DNA from: Paraescarpia echinospica | Lineage: Eukaryota > Annelida > Polychaeta > Sabellida > Siboglinidae | Direction of reading: 5' to 3' | Assembly (NCBI GenBank): GCA_020002185.1 | Contig: CM034541.1 | Location: 34,784,671-34,848,670, forward strand | DNA: 64,000 nucleotides | Shown here: piece after piece, positions 20,167-28,676 of the stretch | How the letters are laid out: the number at the start of each line of letters is the position of its first letter | Numbering within the stretch: position 1 is the stretch's first letter | The notes under the pieces: generated by a model | What the model was told of the DNA's origin: nothing | Database searches by the model: none | What the model saw: only the letters and a program-made list of their open reading frames with translations | Position numbers and translations under genes: made by a program

Positions 20167-20622
20167 TTAATGAGGTTTTAATAAATCGTATACGAGACAG
20201 TCATTGGTCACCCGATTGGTGCCGAATAGGCTTTGGAACGTCGTCAACGGCATACCGCGACATCGGAGGAGAAGGTAGGCGACGCAATATTGTCCGCACA
20301 CGTTAGAGATGACGCTCTGCAGCCGCTTGTCGTTGTACGTCCACTCGTCGCCGCAGTGACGCTGCAGGAACGCGCGGAAGTCGGCGTGCAGCGGCGGCAG
20401 ACCGTACGAATAGAAGTACTCGCCTCGTCGGTCGGCGTCCACGTAGACGGCCACCCAGTGCTGTCCCGGTTCGCCGCCGACGTCGGTTTTGCACACGAAG
20501 GCCGTCGGGTAAACGGTGGTGACGGCGGCGGTAAGTAGCGCGTCTTTAGGCACGACGCCGACGACGATACGTTTAGCGTACGTATCGTATTCCAGACGAC
20601 GCATCAGTTGAAACGTATCCAT
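20167..20622 (-). CDS. Adenain-like (C5/Ulp1-fold) virion maturation cysteine protease
   Basis: 151 codons from the ATG at 20622, which shares one base with the capsid-protein stop (TAATG). The family cleaves capsid precursors during virion maturation. Catalytic landmarks: GQHWVAVYVD (His, with the following Trp), then RLQSVISNVCGQYC (Gln and nucleophilic Cys). Between them the block reads GEYFYSYGLPP. In relatives I know this is FDSYG, whose Asp is the third catalytic residue, so the Asp appears replaced by Tyr. The frame is otherwise intact and of normal length. The upstream extension to 20781 is only overlap with the capsid gene. Confidence 0.88.
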   Translation of the reverse strand: MDTFQLMRRLEYDTYAKRIVVGVVPKDALLTAAVTTVYPTAFVCKTDVGGEPGQHWVAVYVDADRRGEYFYSYGLPPLHADFRAFLQRHCGDEWTYNDKRLQSVISNVCGQYCVAYLLLRCRGMPLTTFQSLFGTNRVTNDCLVYDLLKPH

Positions 20623-21918
20623 TACCAGTCGTACACGACGTTCCGGTTCCGGTCGATTTCCATCACCGTCTCGAATTCCGCGTACACGACGACGTTCACC
20701 GGACGCGGTAGCGGCGTCCCGAAATGCATTTCGACGCGCACTTTCCCCTGACGCACGACGTTGAAATGGTCCCCGTCGCAACAGTCAGGGGTCAGGTCGA
20801 AACCGAAGATGCTGTAGCCGGCGCCGAAGTCCGCGCGCGATACGTCGTTCCCCTCGTCCTCGTACGCCTTTCCGCTCGCCTCGAAGAGATTCATGTAGCT
20901 CCGCACGTACCGGTTGTGCGGGAAGTCCGGCTGCAGCGGCTTGCTCGGCACCTGACGTCCGTCGACGACGAGCGTGAGGAAGTTTATGTCGTTGTGACGC
21001 GCGACGAACGGATTTCTAGTGTAGTCTCCGTTGTAGGCGACGTTATCGATCATCATCAGGAAGAGGCGTTTCGGAATCGCACCCATGTACAGGTTCTCGT
21101 GCGTGTGCGATAGCGTACCCGCCGTTATCGAGAACGATTTGCAGTCGACGCGGCGCATCGGAAACTTAGCCGATCCCAACGACCACGTTTTGATATGTCC
21201 CATCTGGACGGCCGGGTTCAACTTCACTTTTCGCATGTGCAGTCGAATCGCCTGCAGCACGACGCGCCACCCCGGTACGGCTTGCGCGCCCATGATCGCG
21301 AAGGCGTCCTTCGAGCGTACCATGCGTACTTTCGTGTCGACGCCGTTCAGTATGTGTCTGTTTAGCATAAACGCGTCGACGTGCACGCGTTCCATCATCT
21401 CCACCTCGCCGCTATCGGCCGTCATGGCGCGCCGTGCCTCGAACCCGACGTTGGCGTTGCCGAGCGTGTCCATCCGTCCGGCGTTGTCTTTGTACCACAA
21501 CGAAGCCGTGAGATGCGAACGTTTCGCGTCGCTACCGTAACTCAGCAGCGTCTCGAGGTAGGCACGGTACGCGTACGTATTGGTCGACGGCGTCACGAGG
21601 GTGTTGTTCAGCGACACGTCGAGTTGACTGAACATCGAATGCAGGAAATTGTTGACCGGCGCCACGTTGGCGCCGGCCGCCAGATCGTTACCGTCCCCCT
21701 GCTTTGAAGCGCACGTACACTTGAAGGCTCGCCAGGTCCGTATAGTCTTCGCCCGAACCCAGGATGAGGAACTCGATAGGGCCGCTGGCGTCGAGAGTCG
21801 TCAGCGGCTGGTAGACGGTCCACTGACTGCTCTCGATGCTCGTCTGCGTCACCGGCCCGCTGAACAGGTCCAGTTCGGCCTACACGCCCTCGCACGTTGC
21901 GTCGTTCACGAACGCCAT
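20622..21918 (-). pseudogene. Major capsid protein (double jelly-roll, hexon-like), interrupted
   Basis: The long open part (21665-20622) has Polinton capsid signatures: VNNFLHSMFSQLDVSLNNTL, YRAYLETLLSYG, LTASLWYKD, AIPKRLFLMMIDN, YTRNPFVARH and a C-terminal YSIFGFDLTPD. The N-terminus lies in another frame from the ATG at 21918, with QWTVYQPLTTLDASGPIEF and GSGEDYTDL. Two lesions separate it: an in-frame TAG at codon 13 (21880-21882), and a one-base frame change at a five-base G run (plus strand CCCCC, 21695-21699). The total span fits about 432 codons plus one base. It forms the capsid shell in active relatives. Confidence 0.93.
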
Positions 21919-21926
21919 CGTCGTCG

Positions 21927-22388
21927 TTACTCGTCGAATATGTCGTGATCCGTTCGACGCGGTCTCTTCCGCCTACTGACGGCCGTCGTCGCTACGCGCG
22001 ATCTCTTTATGCCGTCGCCGCGGGGGCGGCGCTGCTGCTGCGTTTGTTTCTTCCTCTTCTTCGTCTTCTTCGGTGACGGTGCCTGCTGCTGCGAATTCAA
22101 TAGGCCGTCGAGAAGATCGGCGCCGGCCTCCTTCGCGCACCTTTTTATCGACTGTTTCAGATTGCCGCCGGCGACGACGTCGCGCGCCACGTGCATGCCG
22201 GTGTTGAGCGCGCCTTTTCCCAACACCAACGCGCCTCTCTTGATAAGCGGCATGGCGCTCCGAAACAGACTCCCGAAGAGATTACCCAGACCGTGACCTC
22301 GTTGACCCCGAGCACCGACGAAGACCGGCAGCTGTCCGCCGACCTGACGAACGTAGTAGTCCACGTACGGGTTCTTCGACGGCGGCAT
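21927..22388 (-). CDS. Basic minor virion protein (pX-like), intact
   Basis: 153 codons, ATG at 22388. The middle has a glycine-rich amphipathic stretch, GLGNLFGSLFRSAMPLIKRG, followed by GALVLGKGALNTGMHVARD and LKQSIKRCAKEAGADLL. The C-terminal third is very basic (SPKKTKKRKKQTQQQRR, RRKRPRRTD). This pattern accompanies capsid genes in Polintons and adintoviruses and has been compared with adenovirus core/minor proteins such as pX. A DNA-condensing or capsid-lining role is inferred. It starts 1 bp after the penton stop and ends 8 bp before the capsid ATG, so it is part of the packed leftward block. Confidence 0.7.
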   Translation of the reverse strand: MPPSKNPYVDYYVRQVGGQLPVFVGARGQRGHGLGNLFGSLFRSAMPLIKRGALVLGKGALNTGMHVARDVVAGGNLKQSIKRCAKEAGADLLDGLLNSQQQAPSPKKTKKRKKQTQQQRRPRGDGIKRSRVATTAVSRRKRPRRTDHDIFDE

Positions 22389-22389
22389 G

Positions 22390-23267
22390 TTAAAACAATT
22401 TCGATTTACAGTGTCTGAAGTGAAGCGTCGTCACCACCTTCCCCTGCTCGAATGGTATCGGATGGCCGTGATCGACTCTTATATCGACTTCGATCTCGTC
22501 GAATTGATTCCGCAGCAGCTTCACGTATTGCACGCGGTCGAACGTTTCCGAAATAACGTCACCTTTCTCACCGCGGACGGCGATGTTTTGAAGGAGCGGC
22601 GCGTACACATCACCGACGACGCGCGGTTCCACGAGATCCGTGTACACGTACAGACTGTCGATGCCCGCCGACATATTCACCGTATCGCGACCTTCGTACT
22701 CGTATGTGTACGAGACGGGCGCGGTGTTGATGACGACCGTCGCCGGCGCCGACGCGGGACCGTACATGGACGGACTCAGGATCGTGTTGCTATGGAAACC
22801 TAGCACGTACTTCAGACGACTCGTATGAATATGATAAATTCGACACCCGGCGTCATACGTAGCGTAAATCGGTTAGAGACGGCGCAGTATTCTAGCACGG
22901 CCTTGACCTTCCTGGTGCATAATTTATCTAGCGCCTCGTTGATCCTGTTCAACAACGTATCAACGTTGTTGTAGAAACCGTGAGGAATCGTCGTCTGACG
23001 ATATATCAGCACGGTCGAGCCGTGTTCTACGTGCGTGTAAACACCCGGTTCACCCATCGTGCAAGTCAGGAAGAAGTAGGCGTCCTTCTTTCTCACGTTG
23101 TACCACGTGTGCGGATACTGTACCGACACCGCGCCGCATTCCCACTCCCCCGACAGGTCGAAACGTCGCGGCAACGCCGTGACGAAGTGCGTCAACGTAT
23201 TTTCGGGGTGACGTTTCATAGAGGCGTTGTTCGGCAGCGTCAGGTAAAAATTAGACGAGACCGCCAT
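22390..23267 (-). pseudogene. Penton (minor capsid, single jelly-roll), frameshifted
   Basis: The N-terminal half (ATG at 23267, MAVSSNFYLTLPNNASM) reads HFVTALPRRFDLSGEWECG and VQYPHTWYNV, typical of Polinton penton proteins (often labelled F54H12.2-like in invertebrate genomes). The C-terminal half lies in another frame (22806-22390) with SLYVYTDLVEPRVVGDVYAP, LLQNIAVRG and IPFEQGKVVTTLHFR. The frame change lies near 22830-22850 with no sequence loss needed. A start eight codons further upstream (23291) is less likely because it lies within the overlapping membrane-protein gene. Confidence 0.9.
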
Positions 23268-23592
23268 CGTGTTGTTGTCGACCACCGACACTCATAGACG
23301 GACTCGGGAGCAGGTAACCGAGACAGCTGCTCAACAGCGCCGTCCACAGGTTGGAGTCACCTTGACCTTTCGTCAGATTGTATATACTAACGGTGATGAC
23401 GAAGTACAGGACGACGACCTGACAGAGGAATACGATTTCGGCCTTAGGGCATTCGTCGCCGCAGATTCGCCATGGAACGGGTTCGGCGGTGGTTGTAGCG
23501 TCGATGGAGTCCGCGTGCTCGTCGACGGAGTGCTCGGCGTCGGGGTTCTTTCGACGATCGCCACTCGAGGTAGTTTCGTCGTCGTCGCACAT
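23251..23592 (-). CDS. Conserved Polinton single-span membrane protein
   Basis: 113 codons, ATG at 23592. An acidic, polar N-terminus is followed by ICGDECPKAE and one predicted membrane span, IVFLCQVVVLYFVITVSIYN. Then comes SNLWTALLSSCLGYLLPSPS, a block I associate with a short protein recurring next to penton in invertebrate Polintons. The function is unknown; a virion-membrane or host-membrane role is a guess. It overlaps the penton start by 17 bp. Confidence 0.65.
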   Translation of the reverse strand: MCDDDETTSSGDRRKNPDAEHSVDEHADSIDATTTAEPVPWRICGDECPKAEIVFLCQVVVLYFVITVSIYNLTKGQGDSNLWTALLSSCLGYLLPSPSMSVGGRQQHDGGLV

Positions 23593-23721
23593 CGTCGCGC
23601 CACTGCGCGCTGTCGATGCAGCAGGGACCTTTATACGGTAAGAACGAAGATCCGTTGCATATTCCCGCCTCGTGCAGTCGCCAGCAGCCCTTGTGACGCA
23701 CCCAACGATTCATCGCCGCTA

Positions 23722-24872
23722 CTATAGGTCCACGAGCGACTCGGCGTCGATCCAGCTGTTGAATGAGGCCGGAAATCCGCTCCATTTTACGAGCGCCTCC
23801 GAACCACTGCCGCCGCGACGCCGACGACGCTGTAGAACCGCCTCCACGCGATATAGTTTGTCTTTCGGAACGACTACGCGTTGTAGTTCCGGTTCGTAGA
23901 AGGCGCCCTCTATCGGCGTCTCGGCGTCGTCCTTCAGGCGATAAACGGGCGGTTCGGACGGATGCACCTCTACGACGGTGAACAGCTCCTCGCTCCAGTT
24001 AGTCATGTATCCTTTTTTGAATTGACCCCTCGTCTTGCTGATACGTACGCGATCTCCCACGCGTAGTTTCGGTTTTCGTCGTCGTCGTCGTTGATCGTCG
24101 CCACCACCCCGTACAGTCGTTGCCATACGGCCTCCTGATTCGTCGCGTCCACACTCGCCGGCGTCCTACCGATGCTTCGGTGGTAGGCGTTGTTGTACGA
24201 TCGCACGAAATCCGGTAACGCCACTACGTAGCGCAGCGTTTCGTGTTTCGTAAAATAGCGCCACATACGCGTCTTCAAAGTTCGATTAAATCGTTCCACG
24301 ACGCTCGCTTTAGTCTCCTCGTTATGCGTCACGAAACGATGAACGCCGCGACTCTTTAGCAACGTTTGCAGGGGTCGGTTCAAAAACTCGCTCCCCTTAT
24401 CGGTCTGCAGCGTGTTCGGTGTCTCGCCGTCGTCGCTCAGCAGGCGCTCGAAGGCTACGACGAGCGACGGGCCGGACTTACTCTTCAACGGAACGCACCA
24501 CGCCCACTTCGAAAACACATCGATCACCGTCAATAGGTATGTTATACCGTCGTTGTGCGTTTTTAGTCTAGTCAAGTCGACCAGATCGGCTTGCCACTGC
24601 TGGTTTCGACCGCCCACGATGACGCGACGTTGTTTGATATGTCGTCTAACCGGTTTGTGTAGGGTATAGGCGTCCTGCGACGCTAACCACCTCTCGACGG
24701 CCGGACGTCGGAGCTTCGACGCCCGGTGCAACGCGTCGACGCCTCCGTAACTCCCCACCCGTTTCGGATCGAAGTACACGTTATTCAACTCGTCGTCGTC
24801 GTCGATGTCGACGTCGTTTCGTTGCTGTCGAGGCTTTCGTTTTGGACGACGACGACTCCACCCGGACACCAT
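23722..24872 (-). pseudogene. Retroviral-type integrase with chromodomain, one frameshift
   Basis: Start at ATG 24872. The N-terminal region has VYFDPKRVGSYGGVDALHRA and LASQDAYTLHKPVRR. The catalytic core shows the D,D-35-E pattern: Asp in QWQADLVDL, Asp in LQTDKGSEFLN, Glu in KASVVERFNR. Then follow SYNNAYHRSIGRTPASV and QEAVWQRLYG. The C-terminal SH3-like and chromodomain part lies in another frame (24126-23722): KLRVGDRVRISKTRGQFKKG, NWSEELFTV, GAFYEPELQRV, then a chromodomain ending LVKWSGFPASFNSW. The frame changes near 24080-24115, within or beside a CGA-repeat prone to slippage. The enzyme family inserts the element with 6-bp duplications, as seen at its ends. Confidence 0.92.
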
Positions 24873-24953
24873 GACGACGACGACGATGATGATAAATGTA
24901 CGATGATTGTTATACACGTATAGAGATGACCGTTATCGCGCGTCGTGACGGCA

Positions 24954-25706
24954 TCACAACGTATCCCACGCCGCGACGCCCAACGAAGAGGATCGTTGTC
25001 TGCGTTTAGGCTCGCCTCGCATCCGACGACGTCTCCACTCCGACGTCGCTGATGAACTAGACGTCGTCGGCATCATCATCGCCTCTTCTAGTAGGTGCTT
25101 CTGTCGTCGCTCCATGTACGATCGATAGCGCGGGTTGCCCACGAATTCCATAGGGATATTCATATCCTTCATGTGCAATTCGAACTCCCGCCATCCTACG
25201 GGCGGCGTCGTCTTCGATCTCGTTCGCATGAGATCGTTCACTAGATCGACCATATTACTCCCCGCGATCGTTTTACCGTCGTACACGAATTCACCGCGAT
25301 CGTTCCATCGACACAACGGATCGGCTTTCATTTTTTCGATAATCAGTCCCGTCTTCCCTTTCAACGTTTTCGGCATACTGGCTATGATTTCGCGCTCTAC
25401 CACCTCCGACGATGGTGGCGCCACCGTTGCCGCCGCCGCCGCCGCCACCGCAGGCGTCTCGCCGCCGCCGCTGTTGACCACCGACACGCGTACCGGTTGT
25501 GCCGCTCGAGCCGCCTCTATCGTATTGTACCGACTTAGCAGTTGATTGTACGACGCTACCTTTTCGCGTTCCGATCAATCCGAACGTTCTAGAATGTCCT
25601 TCATGTCGCTGTCAAGGCTACTCAGCACACGTGATCGGAGCGTGCTCGACGACTGATCGACACGTGGCAGAAGGCTTTCCACCAATCGTGGATCGACCAA
25701 CGCCAT
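24954..25706 (-). pseudogene. Conserved Polinton protein of unknown role, with one premature stop
   Basis: One frame of 250 residues from the ATG at 25706, interrupted only by TGA at 25575-25577 (codon 44). N-terminal part: MALVDPRLVESLLPR and SLDSDMKDILERSD. After the stop: EKVASYNQLLSRYNTIEA, an alanine/proline linker, then SMPKTLKGKTGLIIEKMKAD, WNDRGEFVYDGKTIAGSNMV and DLVNDLMR. I know this arrangement as a recurrent unnamed companion of integrase and ATPase genes in aquatic invertebrate Polintons. The C-terminal tail is Ser- and Arg-rich. A downstream ATG could still yield the second part alone. Confidence 0.7.
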
Positions 25707-25727
25707 CTTCTTCGCGTACTGCATCAA

Positions 25728-26129
25728 TCACGTGTTGCCGATCACCTGTCTGAGCAGCGGAAGGAGAACGGTACTCGCTAACGGCGCTAGCAGGGCCGTC
25801 AGAAAACCACCCGCACCCTTTTGGAAGATGACACGCTTCTTTTTAAGCGTAACTTGTTTGTCGACGAGTTTACGCAGGTGATTCCGGTATTTCGCCAACA
25901 CGCGTTTCTGTTTCGGCGACAACTTCACGTTCCCTTTCAGAATGTTGTACGCGCAATCGCACAGACTACAAATGAGACCGGCGTCCGCGTGGGCGAGTAC
26001 GGCTTCTCGCAGATCGATTTTCCGTCTATGCCTCTCCAACAGTTGCAGGGCGACAATGTGTCTCTTTATTCGATTCGTCGGTGCCGCCACCTTCGGTCGT
26101 CTCTTTGCTGCCACCGCGCGCCCCGTCAT
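25728..26129 (-). CDS. Small basic protein with hydrophobic C-terminus (candidate membrane-active virion protein)
   Basis: 133 codons from ATG 26129; longer upstream readings are Arg/Trp low complexity. It contains HIVALQLLERHRRKIDLREA, LICSLCDCAYNILKGNVKLS, PKQKRVLAKYRNHLRKLV and KKKRVIFQKG, then a hydrophobic tail GGFLTALLAPLASTVLLPLL. The Cys pair plus basic region plus Gly-hydrophobic tail recurs in Polinton gene blocks. The tail resembles the amphipathic membrane-lytic segments described for adintovirus and adenovirus minor proteins. That role is inferred. Intact, 21 bp upstream of the next gene. Confidence 0.6.
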   Translation of the reverse strand: MTGRAVAAKRRPKVAAPTNRIKRHIVALQLLERHRRKIDLREAVLAHADAGLICSLCDCAYNILKGNVKLSPKQKRVLAKYRNHLRKLVDKQVTLKKKRVIFQKGAGGFLTALLAPLASTVLLPLLRQVIGNT

Positions 26130-26221
26130 AGCGACTAATAAACGTACGCCCCGTCGTCCCTCTCTTCTTATAGTCCGCCGACGCCACCACCACCACCGCC
26201 ACCACCCTTCCGTACGTACAC

Positions 26222-26824
26222 TTACTGAAGGCGATCGTCCGGAAATATGCACGTACGCAGGCGCATGTCCTCTTCCGTTTCCTGTTTCAGATCCACGAAT
26301 AGATAGCCATACGCCGACGACGTCGCGTCTTTGAAAGCCTCTATCATGTAGTTGACCTTTCCCGGGTACATCTGTTTCGCTAGGTGACCTACATGGCCGG
26401 CATCTCGAGGGCTCTTGAATAGCACTATGTATTGAGCATTCAGGCTGATTGTACGATTTTCTTTCCCTTTCGGAAACATGTTCTGTCGCAGTTGTACGAC
26501 CGACGTATTACAATGATGACTTTTTTTAGTAAATAGTACCGTCACCCGGCTATCGGTCTCCTCCATGAGGTCGTCGAGTACTAGAAGCGTTCTCGCTTTA
26601 CCGTCTAAACGTTTCGGATCCGGCAGGCCGTCTACGAACTCTATTTTCGAAGACATAGACGCGTAGCCGCTCTGCCACTGTCCGTAACACCACAGGATTT
26701 TCTCCGGCGGCGGATCGATCATAGTGTCGTGACGTATCAAACGCTCGACGAACGTCGTCTTACCGCATCCCGTAGGACCGGCTACTATACACGTAAAAGG
26801 ATGCTTCAACGACGGTCCGTTCAT
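26222..26824 (-). CDS. FtsK/HerA-type genome packaging ATPase, intact
   Basis: 200 codons, ATG at 26824. Walker A is AGPTGCGKTTFVERL near residue 15 and Walker B is RTLLVLDDLMEE near residue 83. They are followed by TKKSHHCNTSVVQLRQNMFP and RTISLNAQYIVLFKSPRDA, the conserved post-Walker-B block of Polinton and PLV packaging ATPases. The length is normal for the family. It is one of the few core genes with no lesion. It pumps the element's DNA into the capsid in active relatives. Its start is 28 bp after the NADAR gene's stop. Confidence 0.9.
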   Translation of the reverse strand: MNGPSLKHPFTCIVAGPTGCGKTTFVERLIRHDTMIDPPPEKILWCYGQWQSGYASMSSKIEFVDGLPDPKRLDGKARTLLVLDDLMEETDSRVTVLFTKKSHHCNTSVVQLRQNMFPKGKENRTISLNAQYIVLFKSPRDAGHVGHLAKQMYPGKVNYMIEAFKDATSSAYGYLFVDLKQETEEDMRLRTCIFPDDRLQ

Positions 26825-26852
26825 TTTTCACGACTGAACGACGAACACTTTT

Positions 26853-27308
26853 TTACGCGTCTTTATAACCATCGCGCAACTTCATCAACAGTTTACCGAG
26901 CATGTTCTTCCCCACATCGCCCGCGATTCCGCTACCCCAGAAACCCTCCCTACTCGCTACCCATTCCACCAATTCGGCGTCCCCGGTCGCCAACAGTGCA
27001 GCCTTCAAATCGCTCGATCCGTCAAACTTCCTCCTCAACAACATCTTCATACATCTCACCCTAACGTCGGTCCATTTGGTTTCCATTCTCTTTTTTCGAA
27101 TGTCGTAACCGCGTCGTTTCGCTGCATAAGAGCTTCACGAACTTTTGATTTCTTCGGCACATTCCACGTCGTCGTAGAATATCGCTTTCCTATGCTGATA
27201 GGCGTGCTCGACGGATCGAAAGCCCCGACCGAACGCCGACACTCGACACATATACATATTCGACAAGAACGACCGCGATCCACCAAACCTTATAGGTGAC
27301 GACATCAT
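26853..27308 (-). pseudogene. NADAR (YbiA-like) domain protein with one premature stop
   Basis: One frame of 151 residues from ATG 27308, interrupted only by TGA at codon 58 (27135-27137). NADAR landmarks in order: SFLSNMY near residue 13, FRSVEHAYQHRKAIFYDD (residues ~30-47), a WTDVRVRCMKMLLRRKF block, ALLATGDAELVEW, FWGSG, and GKNMLGKLLMKLRDGY. NADAR proteins act on ADP-ribose or glycosidic adducts. Some bacterial and viral members reverse DNA ADP-ribosylation in toxin-antitoxin or defence settings. It is outermost in the leftward block beside the right inverted repeat, the typical place for captured accessory genes. A truncated C-terminal product could start at the ATG at 27086. Confidence 0.8.
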
Positions 27309-27349
27309 ACCGACTACCGATCACCCGCTACCGCCACCGCTTATATACT

Positions 27350-27724
27350 CTCACCCCTAGACTAAAAAGTTGCGACTAGGGTTCAAATATCTCAACCCCT
27401 AGGCGAACGCTCTCCTAAGGCCAACGATTATGCAGTGGTTTTACCCCGGTTATACCGCTAGGTGGCAGACTAAAAAGTTGCGACTAGGGTTCAAACCCGG
27501 AATCTTTCGATCCCTAGGCGAACGCTCTCCTAAGGGAGCTATACCGTCGCCAACGATTATGCAGTGGTTTTACCCCTGTTATATTATACCATCTCTGTAC
27601 TCACCGCTAGGGGGCATCTAAAAAGGGTCGACAAACGGATTCGGACCGGGAATCTTTCGATCCCTAGTCGAATACTCTCCCAGGAGAGCTAATCCGTCGT
27701 CGACGTTTATACAGTGGTTTTATC
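27350..27724. repeat. Subterminal tandem repeat with tRNA-like units
   Basis: Two to three imperfect units of about 150-190 bp. Shared blocks are GCGACTAGGGTTCAAA, AATCTTTCGATCCCTAG, CGAACGCTCTCCTAAGG, ACGATTATGCAGTGGTTTTA and CCGCTAGGKGGCA. The last resembles CTAGSKGGC motifs in the inverted repeat itself, so the repeat array seems to have grown from the terminus. Confidence 0.75.
27627..27704 (-). tRNA. tRNA-like unit, AGG anticodon loop, probably degenerate
   Basis: On the minus strand a 78-nt block bounded by GTCGAC at both ends has a D-arm (TAGCTC...GAG). A perfect 5-bp anticodon stem TTCGA/TCGAA encloses the 7-nt loop CTAGGGA (anticodon AGG, proline). A T-loop-like TCCGAAT has an imperfect stem. 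A sister unit lies at about 27474-27550. The acceptor stem does not fold canonically, so it is more likely tRNA-derived or a structural mimic than a working tRNA. Confidence 0.3.
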
Positions 27725-28049
27725 GTGGTTATATATTAGCGCAATAAACGCATTATTGCTTACGTCAGCACGCTCTAGGTACGGCGTTGATCGCTAGGGG
27801 GCGAACTAAAATTCTCTCTGCATTCACCGCTAGGTGGCATCTCTAGTGTAGGAGTAATCAATCATCCAATTAGTATCAAATTACAACGCTCATCAATCAT
27901 GTTTTTGATAAGTAGGTTTCCGAAACTCATTAGTGTCAAAAAAAGCCTTTGATCTTTTTTTATAAGTAGGTGCCCGAAAACGTTTAGTGGTCATTAAATT
28001 CTTTTTTTATAAGTAGGAGTTTGAGGTCGTACAATACCTCTATACTACT
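27725..28049 (-). repeat. Polinton right terminal inverted repeat (325 bp)
   Basis: Reverse complement of 13897-14221. One of the three TATAAAAA motifs differs (TGATAAGTAGG). Its outer end CTATACTACT abuts the TTCTCC duplication. Confidence 0.97.
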
Positions 28050-28055
28050 TTCTCC
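28050..28055. other. Polinton target-site duplication, right
   Basis: TTCTCC immediately after the CTATACTACT terminus, followed by AGCTTTTACTG as at the empty site in copy 1. Confidence 0.95.
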
Positions 28056-28676
28056 AGCTTTTACTGTCACCGTCTGCTCCTGTACGTCCTACAACGGATT
28101 TAAAGTATAGTTACGAACAAACTCTTACTATAATTGGATAAGCTTATTTTAACTTTGATTACAATTTAATTGCAATTAAATGCGCACCTATCAAACACGT
28201 CAATTGCTCTCATCTGTTAACGTTTCCCGAAAGCCACAAACAAGTAGAGGTATATACTAAAATATTACGACTTCACGCTTGTCACATGCAAGAGAAGATC
28301 AAAGCAGAAGATATAGTACGATTGCTTAGTTTTTTACTCGCCACGACCAACCAAAGCGTTAAGTTTGCGCGCCGTCGTATGCATGCAGACGTCACGCTGC
28401 ACTATCACCGCGTGCAGATGTCGGCAAACTGCAGGATCTGTCCTTGCTTGGCTGACATTAACTCCTCAAATGTCGTCAAACATCTTCGAAGATTTGCTCC
28501 GTCTCCACGGGCCGGAGTGCTTCCATCGGAGCGATCGAATGAGCCGGATCATGAACTCGCTTTATTGCTACGTAAAAGCAAGCGGCAACTACAAGAAAGT
28601 TGTGAAGACAGTGATTGGCGATGCCTTCCGTTTCTATCGCCGTCACAGCGGCCACAACATCAACTAGGCTGATCAT

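Larger units (their letters stand above)
13897..28049. mobile_element. Polinton/Maverick (adintovirus-like) element, 14.15 kb
   Basis: Hallmarks seen directly: 325-bp inverted repeats, termini AG...CT, a 6-bp target duplication TTCTCC at both ends, and an intact single TTCTCC site in copy 1 (5825-5830). The gene set is also diagnostic: protein-primed PolB, retroviral-type integrase with chromodomain, adenain-like protease, double jelly-roll capsid protein, penton, and packaging ATPase. The coding part is GC- and CpG-rich, unlike its host flanks. It lies about 0.6 kb upstream of the second ASB17-like gene. Several core genes are interrupted, so the copy looks unable to replicate by itself if the sequence is accurate. 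Confidence 0.97.

Noticed and set aside
27627..27704. Functional tRNA-Pro gene
   Set aside because: Anticodon stem is perfect, but acceptor and T stems do not pair canonically; listed only as tRNA-like.
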